55,080 nucleotides of DNA from Bacteroidales bacterium (lineage in GTDB: Bacteria > Bacteroidota > Bacteroidia > Bacteroidales > VadinHA17), in contig PLLX01000048.1 in assembly GCA_003141415.1 (NCBI GenBank), positions 1 to 55,080 on the forward strand, in the 5' to 3' direction. The translations under genes and the position numbers were made by a program. The notes under the pieces were generated by a model that ran no database searches, was not told where the DNA came from, and worked only from the letters and a program-made list of their open reading frames with translations. This document shows, one piece after another, positions 31,742 through 41,062 of the stretch; positions within the stretch are counted from its first letter, which is position 1, and every line of letters begins with the position of its first letter.

Positions 31742-34700
31742 ATGGAAGATAAAACACAACAACTATTTAATCTTTTAAATGAGTCTAAGGATTTCAAGGG
31801 TGCATTCAAAACCCCTGAAGAGTTAACCGCTACACTTTCTGATGAAACTAAGGTTGGTGCGTTATATTCATTGCTTAACGAGAGTGCTGATTTCAAAGGA
31901 GCATTTAATTCAATAGATGAGTTTAAAACATCATTTGATATAAAAAAAAAAGTTTCTTCACAAGATGCGCTCACTTCTGCTTCGGGCAAAGAGGAACTTC
32001 CTTTATTAGATCAGTTAGGGCAAAAGCCACAGGATTCCTTAACTCAACCATCACAGTCAACATCGGCTGAACCTGTTCAAAAAACAGAAGCGTTCACGTT
32101 CCCTGAACAAGCACCAATAATTGAACAACCAAGGGATGCCACTAATGTTAATATAGTACAAAGGACATCTTTGCCTACACCTCCCGAAACAGTAATGCGC
32201 CAAGGTAGAGGTCTTAAACCAGAAAATTTAGGGGAATATATTAAAGCCTTTGGTGGAACTCTTAACAGAGCCTTTGAAGAAGTACCCAAACTTGCCGATT
32301 GGATTCAGTCGACTGCTAATGATGCTGTTCTACAAACTGTATATGGATTACCCGTGGCACAACAAGCACAGAAATTAAGAGCAGCAGGATTTGATTATTC
32401 TACTGCATTATCAACCGATCCAATGCAGCGTCCATTTGGCATGATAGCTGATCTTCTTGAGGGTTGGACAGACAAAACCGTTGGGAAACTTGTATTACCA
32501 CAAGGTAAGGAAAAGGGTGGTGTTATTGGTGACATAGCAACGGGTACGGCAAATGTATTACCCGATATTGCCTACGCATCAGTCCTTGCAACAGCAATGC
32601 CAGAGGTATTGGCGTTAAAAGCCATAGAGATGGCAACAGGAATAAACCTTGCGAGCAACTTTGGATTTGAACAGGGAATCAAAACTGCCGTAAGTAAATC
32701 TCAACAATTTGAAAATGGCGGTAATCTACAAAAGGTTCTTGCACCCGCAGTTGGGATGATAGAGGGTTATGCCCAAGGGTATTTCTTTGCGAATATGAGT
32801 ACGAAAGGCAATGAGATAGGAAAGTCCATTGCCGATCAGGTTATGCCCAAAGTGACTACTGAAAGTCAGGCAATAAACAAAGCCATAATCCAAACAGGGG
32901 GGGCTACTGTAAGTACAGCAGGCATGTTTGGTGGATGGGGAGTACTTGATGAGTATAGAAGAACTGGGCAAGTTTCAGAGGATACTTTCTTATCCAACGC
33001 AGGACAGGGAATGGTGTTTGGTACAAAAGACCCATTAAGAATGTTGCTTTCTAAAGGTGTGATGGCTTTTGTGGGCGCACCAAGACAGATGATTAATGAT
33101 ATAGCCAAGAGCGATATCCCCGCAGAAGAACACGCTAAAAACGCACATGAAAAGTTTGATGCCGTAGCCAATGGAACATCAGCCAATCCCGAATCAGACC
33201 TTGCATCAGGTAAATTATCAATAAACACAGCCATTTTAAAGGCTACTACAGAGCAGGTTTTAAATAATAAGGATGGGTTAATTTTAGCAGTAAAATCATC
33301 TACTTTTGAAACAAAAATTAAGGATGCTATTATTGATAAAATTAATGCTATTGATGCCGACAATGACACTAAAATACAGGCTACAAAAGATATTACTGAT
33401 AAAATCTCTAAGATTGATGATGCATTAAGTAATATAAGTGGTAATAATTCATGGGATGATGTCAGGAAAGAGGTTGAGTCAGCCCCGCTAAAGGAAAGAA
33501 AAGAAGAACTCAAACAGGACGCTAAAAAAGTCTACGGTATTGAGCCTAAAGAACAGCCAAAAGGGGAAGATGGAAAGGTTAAGGAAAAACCGAAGGCAGT
33601 ACAGACAGAATCGTCACAGAAATTTTTAGATGACCTTGATAATTATAAGTTGGGTGACAAAACCTTCAAAAGTAAAGAAGACCTTACTAATTGGTTAGAT
33701 AAAAACTACAATGAGAACGACAGGTTTAGTTCTGTCAACGAAGAAGGTTATCTTGAACCTAATACCATGAAAGTCTTTAACGAGTGGTATAAGGGTAATA
33801 AAGATAGGCTCGCTAAAGAAGAAATGGATCGCATAGATAAAGAAAACCAAATTAATACACAGGAGGGAACACAAAATGCCAGTGAAAATAGAACATCAGA
33901 TAGCCAACTCCCTGACCAAGGCACATCCGAATTGGAGCAAGGAAAAGGTAATGTCGACAATGTGGGCAACAATGAACAAAAAGGGACTACTCAAGAAGAA
34001 GTAAAACCAGTTGAAAATTCTATGTCTGATTCTAAGGATATCCCAAAAGGGGTCGAAGAACAGGTAAAGGAATACAAGAAACCCGGAGAGCTTCAAAAAG
34101 GATGGGAAGAAGCATTGCCCAATGTTCCTAAAAAAGAAATTGGCACATTAGACGATGGACGTAAAGTATCTATCGTTAATGGTACTGAAATGCGCAACAA
34201 GGTTTATACTAATTTCACGGAAGGGGGTAATTCTCATGCTTATCCGTGGATGAATAAGGGCGATCTTTTTATCGAAGACGTGGAAAGTGGTGAGGATAAG
34301 GTAGCTGATCTTATTCATGAGGCAGAAGAAGACAGGGCTATGGATAAGCTTGGCATCTCTTACGATAAGGCACATGAAGAATATGGATTGCCTGCTGAAC
34401 GAGAATATCGGGATACAGGAAAAATCCCTGATTATCTTAAGCCAATAGCAGAATTATTATTAAAAGAACCTGCCGAACCCCTACAACAGCAGGAAAATGT
34501 CCCACGGGAGGGTACTATACCCCCAAAAGGCGAAGGAACTCTTCTAAAAGGTACAGAAGTACCACCGGAACAAATACCCCCTACCGAGCCGCCTATACGG
34601 GGGACAGTGGGTAATCAGGATAACCAACGGGAAAAGGGATTACTTAATAGGATTAAAAAAGCTAAGAATTTCAAGGAATTTGGTAAGGAAATAGAGGAAA

Positions 34701-37700
34701 AAGGATTAACATACGAGCAAATACCAAATAATGCCACGGCAGCACAGGTAGATGCCATGATTGCATCAAGAGGATTAAGACAATCCGAGGCAGATATCCG
34801 TAATGAGTCACTTAATATCCCGGACAGGATACGCTCAATGGGTGCTGTGCAAATACTTGACAAGTACAGGGAATTGGCACGGGACTCCAAAGATGATGTC
34901 GAAAAACAAGACTACATAAAACGAGCAGTTGATTTAGCTGATTGGGTTGATAAAGCGGGACGTAATTGGGGACAAGCTATACAGGCACTTGCCTCCGAAA
35001 GAGTAAATAATATTCTTACTCCTGATATGCAACTGCTAAAGGCTAAAAAGATGGTAGACAGTATGCGTCAAAAATTGCTTGATAAAAATGCTGATGACAT
35101 TGCCACCAAGGGTCAGCAGATGAAAGACATTAATAATAATGTTGTAGATCAGGTAATAAATTCTAAAGAATATCAGGACTTAAAGGATAGGGTTGCGGAA
35201 CTTGAAAAGAAAGTTGCGGAACAAAAGGCAAACCAGCCCAAATACAAAGCACGAATAAAACAAATACAGGCAGATCGTGCAAAAGAATGGGATGCATTCT
35301 TTAAAAGTTCACAGACTTCTGTATCGGCTATCGGATTAAGTTCAGAACAAATAGAACACCTTGGTAATATCTTGTCGCTATACGCACAGGAAGGGATTAC
35401 AAGAGCAGAAGAAATACTCGATAGGTTTAAAAGGGAATATCTTGAGAAATCAGGGCAAGAACTTGATGATGATAAGGCAAAAGCATGGATAGCAGCGGCA
35501 CAAAAAAGAAATGAAGAAGGTGGAGTAACAGCAGATGAACTTGATAATTATGTTGAAGCAAGGGAGAAAGGAAAACAAATTGACCAAATCGTCAAAGACC
35601 ACTATACTAAACCTGATAAATCAGGAAGAAGTTTAAAAGAAAAACTTATTGAGGATGGAGGGTTAAAAGATGCAGATGCACAGAAGATAGCAGATAAAGC
35701 AGCGAAGAAATTCAAAGACCTTGCTACTCCTGAGAAGAAGAAAATATTAAAAGGGAAAAACAGCCTTGTAAATAAGATAATAGAACTCACTAATGCGGGA
35801 GCATGGGAAGATTCTGATCTAACAGATGCTTATGCAAGGGCTTTTGGTTGGCCAAAACTGACAGATGAAAATATTAAAGAGATAACCAGATTGGCCGAAT
35901 TGGCAGACAAAGCACCCAAAGGAGAACAGAAAAATAAAGCGATACAAGCATTGCTCGCCTATCAATCGGCACACATCAAGGGAATTGATTTAGGTGATAT
36001 AGGTAATGCCCTTTGGTATGCCTCCGCTCTTTCTGGTCCACATACGCATACGAAGAAAATGTCATCTGAATTACAAACAGTAGGACTCGAGACAATAGTA
36101 ACTTCTTTGTATCATGCAAATCATCCCGGAGATATTCCCCATTTATTTTCAGCACTTCTGCGTGGATGGGGTGCTGGATATCAAAAAGCACTTGATGTAT
36201 TAAAAACGGGGTATAACCCAATGAATAAGGAAGAAACCCCCGCTCTTCTTGAAATGGTTGATTCCCCGATAGCTAAAGTTGCCAGATATGTACAACGTAT
36301 GTTCGTAGCAGTACAGCAGTTTAATGCAGGGCCATCAAGAGAGATACGTGCTACTGAACTAGCTGTAGCAAAAGCGAGGGCAGAGAGACCCAGCGCAACA
36401 GAACCAGATAAAACTGATTGGGGGCGTGCATGGGATATATTGGCAAAGACACCCGAACAAAGGGTACAGTTTGAGCAACAGGCACAAAGTGAAGGATTAA
36501 AAGGGAGAGATTATAAACGTAGGGTGTGGGAGTTAATGGAACAGAATCGCCCCGATGATATAATGGAAAAAGCAGAAGCGTATTCTTTAAGAACTACATA
36601 TATGGGACCACCCGAAGGACTCCTCGGTATGTTTGCTCACAAGATAGGACAAATGACTACTGCGGCTAGTGGAACTATACCAATACCATTTACCAAAAAA
36701 GAATATACACTCTATCCATTAAAGAGGATAGTTCCTTTCACCCGAGTATTGGCGAATCTTGGAAATCAGATGCTCGATTATTTTCCGCCTACGGGGCTTG
36801 CTCGTGCTGGCATTGGAAGCATGGGGGTATCTGGAATGAATAAATATCAATTTTCTAAGGGATATTACCGCAAATATACTCCTGAAGAAAGAGGAAAAGA
36901 AGCCATGAAAGGGTTAATCGGGATGGCAACTATTGCCGGTATATGGGGGTTAACACAATTAAAAGATAAAGATGACAAACCATTCGTAGAAATAACTGCC
37001 AATGGCTATGGGAAGGGTGATCCACGCAATGATGAATTAAAAAGACTTGGGTGGCAACCATTTTCATTAAGAGTCGGTGATCGTTGGTTTAGCTGGCAAC
37101 ATTCTCCTCTTGCATTAGCTATCGGCCCGTTGGGTTATTTTGATGATCTTTCAAAATATCACAAAGACGAGTCAGTAGATGATAAGTTTGCAATGAAGGT
37201 GGTAAAATGTTATGGAAATTCTATGACTACTATTTTTTCTGCTCCTTACATAGAGGGCCTTAATAACTTTTTTGCAGCTATCGGATCAGGTGATCCTAAT
37301 AAAACGGGAACATATATTTCCAGGTTAGCCTCGTCAATGGGTAAAAGTGTTGTCTATCCTAAATTAATAGAACAGACAGTACAGACTATTGATAATCTAT
37401 CGAAAACAACAGAAAAGACGTCATCGGCTTGGGATGCACAGATAATTAGAAACATGCCAGTGGCAAGAAATAAACTTAATGCGCTTTATAATTCTTGGGG
37501 AGATGAAGTGAAGACGCCCCCTGTCTTTGGTATAACGAAGGTCGAACATGATCCTTTCTATGAATATCTTGTTAAAAATAATCTTAATTTAGCCGCACCC
37601 CGTCAGAAAGAGCCACATTACGATGATACTAAGGGTATTCTACGTCCGATGACTGATGATGAGTATGCCGATTTTATCCACAAAAGCGGGCAGGTTATCA

Positions 37701-38236
37701 AACAAAGGGTACAAAGTGAGGTTATTGACAAAAAGTTACCACAGGATGAAGCCGAAAAAGTTAAAAATAATATTTCAGGAGATGAAAGAAATAAATATAT
37801 AACAGAATTATTCGGCTGGGGACAGTTAAGGCAAACTCATCCCGACGATTGGAAGGTAATGAAGGATAATGGGGCATTACAGATACCCCCCACGTCTGAA
37901 CATCTCAAGGTAGGAAAAGAAAAAGTAACCATTGCCACAGAAGACAAGATTCCGTCAAAAGAACTTGAAACATTTAGAAATGCTGCGATGGAAGAATATC
38001 GCAAGAAAGTCATGCCGTATCTTCAGGATGCCGATAGAGTAAAAGCCGATAAAAACAAGCCTGCTAAATATGAAACGGGTGAACAAAAGGGTAAAATCAT
38101 GACAGATGAATATAATAATCCCATAATTAAATTTAACAATAAAATAAAAGGATTATGGGCAGATGCTCTTGCAAAAGCCAAAGATCAAACCGAAACAATA
38201 TTAAAGCAAGAGAAAAATACAACAACTCAAAAGTAA
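31742..38236 (+). CDS. Giant internal/ejected virion protein (2164 aa) with LPD38-like region
   Basis: Residues 7-65 hold two repeats, LFNLLNESKDFKGAFKTPEE and LYSLLNESADFKGAFNSIDE, of the kind that also starts the transglycosylase at 2964. Residues about 600-1000 are Gln/Glu/Pro/Lys-rich and probably disordered. Around 1413-1750 a region (NALWYASALSGPHTHTKK; YPLKRIVPFTRVLANLGNQM) resembles the large polyvalent-protein domain LPD38 and the inner-core proteins of podoviruses. A hydrophobic segment GLIGMATIAGIWGLTQL (about 1723) could insert in the membrane. Such proteins are stored in the capsid and injected ahead of DNA. No RNA polymerase DxDxD motif is seen, unlike the giant crAss virion polymerases. 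It has its own promoter. Confidence 0.65.
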   Translation: MEDKTQQLFNLLNESKDFKGAFKTPEELTATLSDETKVGALYSLLNESADFKGAFNSIDEFKTSFDIKKKVSSQDALTSASGKEELPLLDQLGQKPQDSLTQPSQSTSAEPVQKTEAFTFPEQAPIIEQPRDATNVNIVQRTSLPTPPETVMRQGRGLKPENLGEYIKAFGGTLNRAFEEVPKLADWIQSTANDAVLQTVYGLPVAQQAQKLRAAGFDYSTALSTDPMQRPFGMIADLLEGWTDKTVGKLVLPQGKEKGGVIGDIATGTANVLPDIAYASVLATAMPEVLALKAIEMATGINLASNFGFEQGIKTAVSKSQQFENGGNLQKVLAPAVGMIEGYAQGYFFANMSTKGNEIGKSIADQVMPKVTTESQAINKAIIQTGGATVSTAGMFGGWGVLDEYRRTGQVSEDTFLSNAGQGMVFGTKDPLRMLLSKGVMAFVGAPRQMINDIAKSDIPAEEHAKNAHEKFDAVANGTSANPESDLASGKLSINTAILKATTEQVLNNKDGLILAVKSSTFETKIKDAIIDKINAIDADNDTKIQATKDITDKISKIDDALSNISGNNSWDDVRKEVESAPLKERKEELKQDAKKVYGIEPKEQPKGEDGKVKEKPKAVQTESSQKFLDDLDNYKLGDKTFKSKEDLTNWLDKNYNENDRFSSVNEEGYLEPNTMKVFNEWYKGNKDRLAKEEMDRIDKENQINTQEGTQNASENRTSDSQLPDQGTSELEQGKGNVDNVGNNEQKGTTQEEVKPVENSMSDSKDIPKGVEEQVKEYKKPGELQKGWEEALPNVPKKEIGTLDDGRKVSIVNGTEMRNKVYTNFTEGGNSHAYPWMNKGDLFIEDVESGEDKVADLIHEAEEDRAMDKLGISYDKAHEEYGLPAEREYRDTGKIPDYLKPIAELLLKEPAEPLQQQENVPREGTIPPKGEGTLLKGTEVPPEQIPPTEPPIRGTVGNQDNQREKGLLNRIKKAKNFKEFGKEIEEKGLTYEQIPNNATAAQVDAMIASRGLRQSEADIRNESLNIPDRIRSMGAVQILDKYRELARDSKDDVEKQDYIKRAVDLADWVDKAGRNWGQAIQALASERVNNILTPDMQLLKAKKMVDSMRQKLLDKNADDIATKGQQMKDINNNVVDQVINSKEYQDLKDRVAELEKKVAEQKANQPKYKARIKQIQADRAKEWDAFFKSSQTSVSAIGLSSEQIEHLGNILSLYAQEGITRAEEILDRFKREYLEKSGQELDDDKAKAWIAAAQKRNEEGGVTADELDNYVEAREKGKQIDQIVKDHYTKPDKSGRSLKEKLIEDGGLKDADAQKIADKAAKKFKDLATPEKKKILKGKNSLVNKIIELTNAGAWEDSDLTDAYARAFGWPKLTDENIKEITRLAELADKAPKGEQKNKAIQALLAYQSAHIKGIDLGDIGNALWYASALSGPHTHTKKMSSELQTVGLETIVTSLYHANHPGDIPHLFSALLRGWGAGYQKALDVLKTGYNPMNKEETPALLEMVDSPIAKVARYVQRMFVAVQQFNAGPSREIRATELAVAKARAERPSATEPDKTDWGRAWDILAKTPEQRVQFEQQAQSEGLKGRDYKRRVWELMEQNRPDDIMEKAEAYSLRTTYMGPPEGLLGMFAHKIGQMTTAASGTIPIPFTKKEYTLYPLKRIVPFTRVLANLGNQMLDYFPPTGLARAGIGSMGVSGMNKYQFSKGYYRKYTPEERGKEAMKGLIGMATIAGIWGLTQLKDKDDKPFVEITANGYGKGDPRNDELKRLGWQPFSLRVGDRWFSWQHSPLALAIGPLGYFDDLSKYHKDESVDDKFAMKVVKCYGNSMTTIFSAPYIEGLNNFFAAIGSGDPNKTGTYISRLASSMGKSVVYPKLIEQTVQTIDNLSKTTEKTSSAWDAQIIRNMPVARNKLNALYNSWGDEVKTPPVFGITKVEHDPFYEYLVKNNLNLAAPRQKEPHYDDTKGILRPMTDDEYADFIHKSGQVIKQRVQSEVIDKKLPQDEAEKVKNNISGDERNKYITELFGWGQLRQTHPDDWKVMKDNGALQIPPTSEHLKVGKEKVTIATEDKIPSKELETFRNAAMEEYRKKVMPYLQDADRVKADKNKPAKYETGEQKGKIMTDEYNNPIIKFNNKIKGLWADALAKAKDQTETILKQEKNTTTQK

Positions 38237-38237
38237 C

Positions 38238-38245
38238 TATCTTTG
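38238..38245 (+). promoter_or_regulatory. Bacteroidetes-type promoter
   Basis: TATCTTTG starts 2 nt after the stop of the giant gene and lies 21 nt before the ATG at 38267, which has an AAAATAAAATG leader typical of strongly expressed genes here. Confidence 0.65.
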
Positions 38246-38266
38246 CACTAATAAATACAAAATAAA

Positions 38267-38683
38267 ATGGCAGTACTATTAACAAACACAGGAAGTCCGC
38301 TTCCATTATGGTTTCGGGATATCCTTTCATATTCAAGCATAGGAACAGTAGCCATAGACCCGGTAGCTACTTATCAGGCAAGTGCCAAAGCAACATCTAA
38401 CCTATCTTTGATGAATGAGTATGTGGCTCATGGCTTTGGCGTAAAGAACGCCACAGACACCGCAGCTTATATCTTTGCTATTACCCTTGCACAGTACGAA
38501 AGTTACGTCACGCAAAACAGAGGCATATTACCTGCAAACTATGTTCTAACTGGTATTACCCCAAGACAGATTCATCTTGCAGCAGGGGAGTGGTGTTTGA
38601 CTCCAATCGTAAAGGTTTTCGCAGGTAACGCTGGTGGTGGATTTGCAAGCACAGTTACGGTTGTAAATGTCGGGCTTATATGA
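38267..38683 (+). CDS. Structural protein (putative)
   Basis: 138 residues. MAVLLTNTGSPLPLWFRDIL opens a protein with alternating helical and beta segments (ATYQASAKATSNLSLMNEYV; IFAITLAQYESYVTQNRGIL) and a glycine-rich C terminus. Its own promoter, A-rich leader and place at the head of a fibre block suggest a well-expressed virion part. No family is recognised. The stop overlaps the ATG of the endonuclease gene (ATGA). Confidence 0.55.
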   Translation: MAVLLTNTGSPLPLWFRDILSYSSIGTVAIDPVATYQASAKATSNLSLMNEYVAHGFGVKNATDTAAYIFAITLAQYESYVTQNRGILPANYVLTGITPRQIHLAAGEWCLTPIVKVFAGNAGGGFASTVTVVNVGLI

Positions 38684-39285
38684 ATCGAGTAGGTGTATAT
38701 CAAATTAGTTCCATTTGTAAGTCTAATAGGATGTATATTGGAAGTTCGGTGAATATACAGAAACGGTGGTTAATGCACCTATCACAGTTAAGGATTAATA
38801 AACACCACTCTGTTAAACTCCAACGTCATTATAATAAATACGGAGAAGAAGATTTATTTTTCTCTATATTATACCAAACAAGAAAGGAAGACGTTCTTTT
38901 AATGGAGCAAGTATTACTGGATATACACAAACCTTATTTCAATAATAGTTATGTGGCGGGCAGTCCACGAGGATGTAAAAGAAGTAAGAAAACAATAGAG
39001 AAGCACAGAAAACAAATTATTGGTAAGCCATCTTGGAACAAGGGTATTCCCATGAGTGAAGAGACCAAAAGAAAAGATAGTGAATCTCATATTGGTAAAA
39101 TTCCGTGGATGAAAGGGAAACATCATAAGGCGGAATCAAATCAAAAGAATAGGGATGGCCACCTTGGTAAAAAACATTCTGATTCTACTATTAATAAATT
39201 AAAGGAGCGCATTCCTTGGAATAAGGGACTTAAAAAGAAGAAAGGTGCAATAGGCGTGATTAGTAAAAACAATTTAATACTTTAA
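38680..39285 (+). CDS. GIY-YIG homing endonuclease with NUMOD3 repeats
   Basis: 201 residues. The GIY-YIG core is G5-V6-Y7 and Y19-I20-G21, with R29 as the likely catalytic arginine and E (about 76) further on. Residues about 100-190 contain several NUMOD3-type DNA-binding repeats (SKKTIEKHRKQIIGKPSWNK; MSEETKRKDSESHIGK). It overlaps the upstream gene by 4 nt and lies between two structural genes, so it spreads as a free-standing homing gene. No intron boundary was found around it. Confidence 0.85.
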   Translation: MNRVGVYQISSICKSNRMYIGSSVNIQKRWLMHLSQLRINKHHSVKLQRHYNKYGEEDLFFSILYQTRKEDVLLMEQVLLDIHKPYFNNSYVAGSPRGCKRSKKTIEKHRKQIIGKPSWNKGIPMSEETKRKDSESHIGKIPWMKGKHHKAESNQKNRDGHLGKKHSDSTINKLKERIPWNKGLKKKKGAIGVISKNNLIL

Positions 39286-39289
39286 GAAT

Positions 39290-41062
39290 ATGCCCGGAGC
39301 AGGAGCAGCAGCTTGGAGTCTTGGGAGGAATAACTTATCAGGCGGTGTAGCATGGACTCCCTCATCTTTAGTTGTTGAAAATGCAGGATCAAATGAGGTT
39401 CTTATAACATGGCCGTCTAAAAAGACAATTCTTATAAGTGATTTTACTATTGTGGGAATCACAGCGACAGTTTTAGGTGTGTCGTGGGATCCGGGGGTAG
39501 GAAATGTTTGTACTTTGATATTAAGTGTTCCGGTTGTTTATGGAGATGTTTTTAGTGTTGTTTATAAAGGAAAGAGTTATCCAGTTACCAACAATGTTGT
39601 CGCATGGACACCCCTAAGTGTACCAACTAAGATTATTGGTTGGTACAAAGAGTCAGAAGAAAGTGGAGGACAGCAACCAAATAAGATGGATGGCGGTGCT
39701 ACTCATCTGACGGTTGTTAGTGGTTCCGGATTAAATAAAGTCTATACACTTCCTGCCGGGTGGGTTGCTTATGATACTGATAATGCTTGGTGGAAAACTG
39801 ATGCGAGTTTAAGTACAACTGACGGTAATAGACTAATTGCTTATGATTTTGCCCGGACAATTGTAAAATATGATAATACTTCACCTTATGTTTTAAGAGA
39901 GATAATAATTCTTTCACGGGCACTTTCAACTGACGAAATGAATCATTTGAGAGATTATGCTCAACTTTCTATTTGGTGGAGTGGTGTTGTTTCTGGTTAT
40001 GGGAACCTGAAGGGCAATAAACCAATAGCACAACAATACGTATGGACACCAGAAACAATTACTGTCCCGACAATTTCAACCAAAACAATAGAACAAGCAT
40101 CACCTTCTAATATAGTTATTACTTTTGACAATACACTAAATACTTCTTATATTCCGGCAACTACGGATTATGCAGTTTTAGTAAATTTAGTTGCACGAGG
40201 AGTTATTACTGTGGCGGTTGCAGGAGCAGTAAATACATTAACTCTTGCCAGTGCGTGTACTCTAGGAGATGTAATAACGGTTACATATACGAAATCAGTT
40301 ACTAATTATTTAAGAGATAATACAACGGGAGGTGCAGTTGCAACATTTTCCGGACAATCAATTACAAATAATATCATTTACCCTTTAATCCTTGAGCATC
40401 AAACAGGCGGCGTCAATGATACTTCGGCATGGTATGATTTTAGAGATTTAACAACAATCACAAAAGATGGCAGTAATCACGTAACAAGAATAAATAATAA
40501 ATTACTTGTTTCTGAAAGTGATTTATCAATATATAAAGGGAATAGTAGGGTATGGAGTGCTGATGGTGTGACATTTAACGGGCTTGTAGATGGTAGTTTA
40601 ATTACAGATGATCATCTCCGTAGTGCTGCTTTTGAACTCAATCAGCCGGTTTTTTATTATTTTGTTGTTAAACCATTAAGGTGGACACTTTATGACACTT
40701 TTTTCGATGGATATGCAAATAATCAGGGACAAATACAGGAAAATGCTGTTACTCCCAATATAAGGGCGCGCGCGGGAAGTGCTTCGACTACAACCGGAAT
40801 CACTCTAAATGCGTGGAATATTATCAGGGTATTATTTAACGGAGCAAATAGTAAACTTATAGTTAATGAAGGAGTACCCGTGACAGGAGATTTTGGTGCT
40901 GCAAATCCGGGAGGTATAATAGTTGGGGCATCAATGTATTTGGGTAATGCTATTTGTCCTAGTAATATTTTAGTTGCGGAAATGATTGTAAGGAAAGTTG
41001 CTGATTCAGTAAGTGATGAGGGAATGATTTATAACTATCTCAAGACAAAATACTCAGTATGA
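39290..41062 (+). CDS. Tail adhesin with SwmB-like and LamG-like regions
   Basis: 590 residues beginning MPGAGAAAWSLGRNNLSGGV. A beta-sandwich segment at about 25-110 ends VFSVVYKGKSYPVTNN. Residues about 250-365 contain VITVTYTKSVTNYLRDNTTG followed by VATFSGQSITNN, the pattern of SwmB-type adhesin repeats. Residues about 430-590 resemble a LamG/concanavalin-like lectin fold (PVFYYFVVKPLRWTLYDTFF; GGIIVGASMYLGNA). No signal peptide is seen. Likely a receptor- or glycan-binding tail component. Its stop overlaps the ATG of the next gene. Confidence 0.6.
   Translation: MPGAGAAAWSLGRNNLSGGVAWTPSSLVVENAGSNEVLITWPSKKTILISDFTIVGITATVLGVSWDPGVGNVCTLILSVPVVYGDVFSVVYKGKSYPVTNNVVAWTPLSVPTKIIGWYKESEESGGQQPNKMDGGATHLTVVSGSGLNKVYTLPAGWVAYDTDNAWWKTDASLSTTDGNRLIAYDFARTIVKYDNTSPYVLREIIILSRALSTDEMNHLRDYAQLSIWWSGVVSGYGNLKGNKPIAQQYVWTPETITVPTISTKTIEQASPSNIVITFDNTLNTSYIPATTDYAVLVNLVARGVITVAVAGAVNTLTLASACTLGDVITVTYTKSVTNYLRDNTTGGAVATFSGQSITNNIIYPLILEHQTGGVNDTSAWYDFRDLTTITKDGSNHVTRINNKLLVSESDLSIYKGNSRVWSADGVTFNGLVDGSLITDDHLRSAAFELNQPVFYYFVVKPLRWTLYDTFFDGYANNQGQIQENAVTPNIRARAGSASTTTGITLNAWNIIRVLFNGANSKLIVNEGVPVTGDFGAANPGGIIVGASMYLGNAICPSNILVAEMIVRKVADSVSDEGMIYNYLKTKYSV

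Noticed and set aside
31742-38236. Virion RNA polymerase in the giant protein, as in crAss-like phages
   Set aside because: No DxDxD or related polymerase motif was seen, and the protein is much shorter than crAss polymerase-bearing polyproteins.
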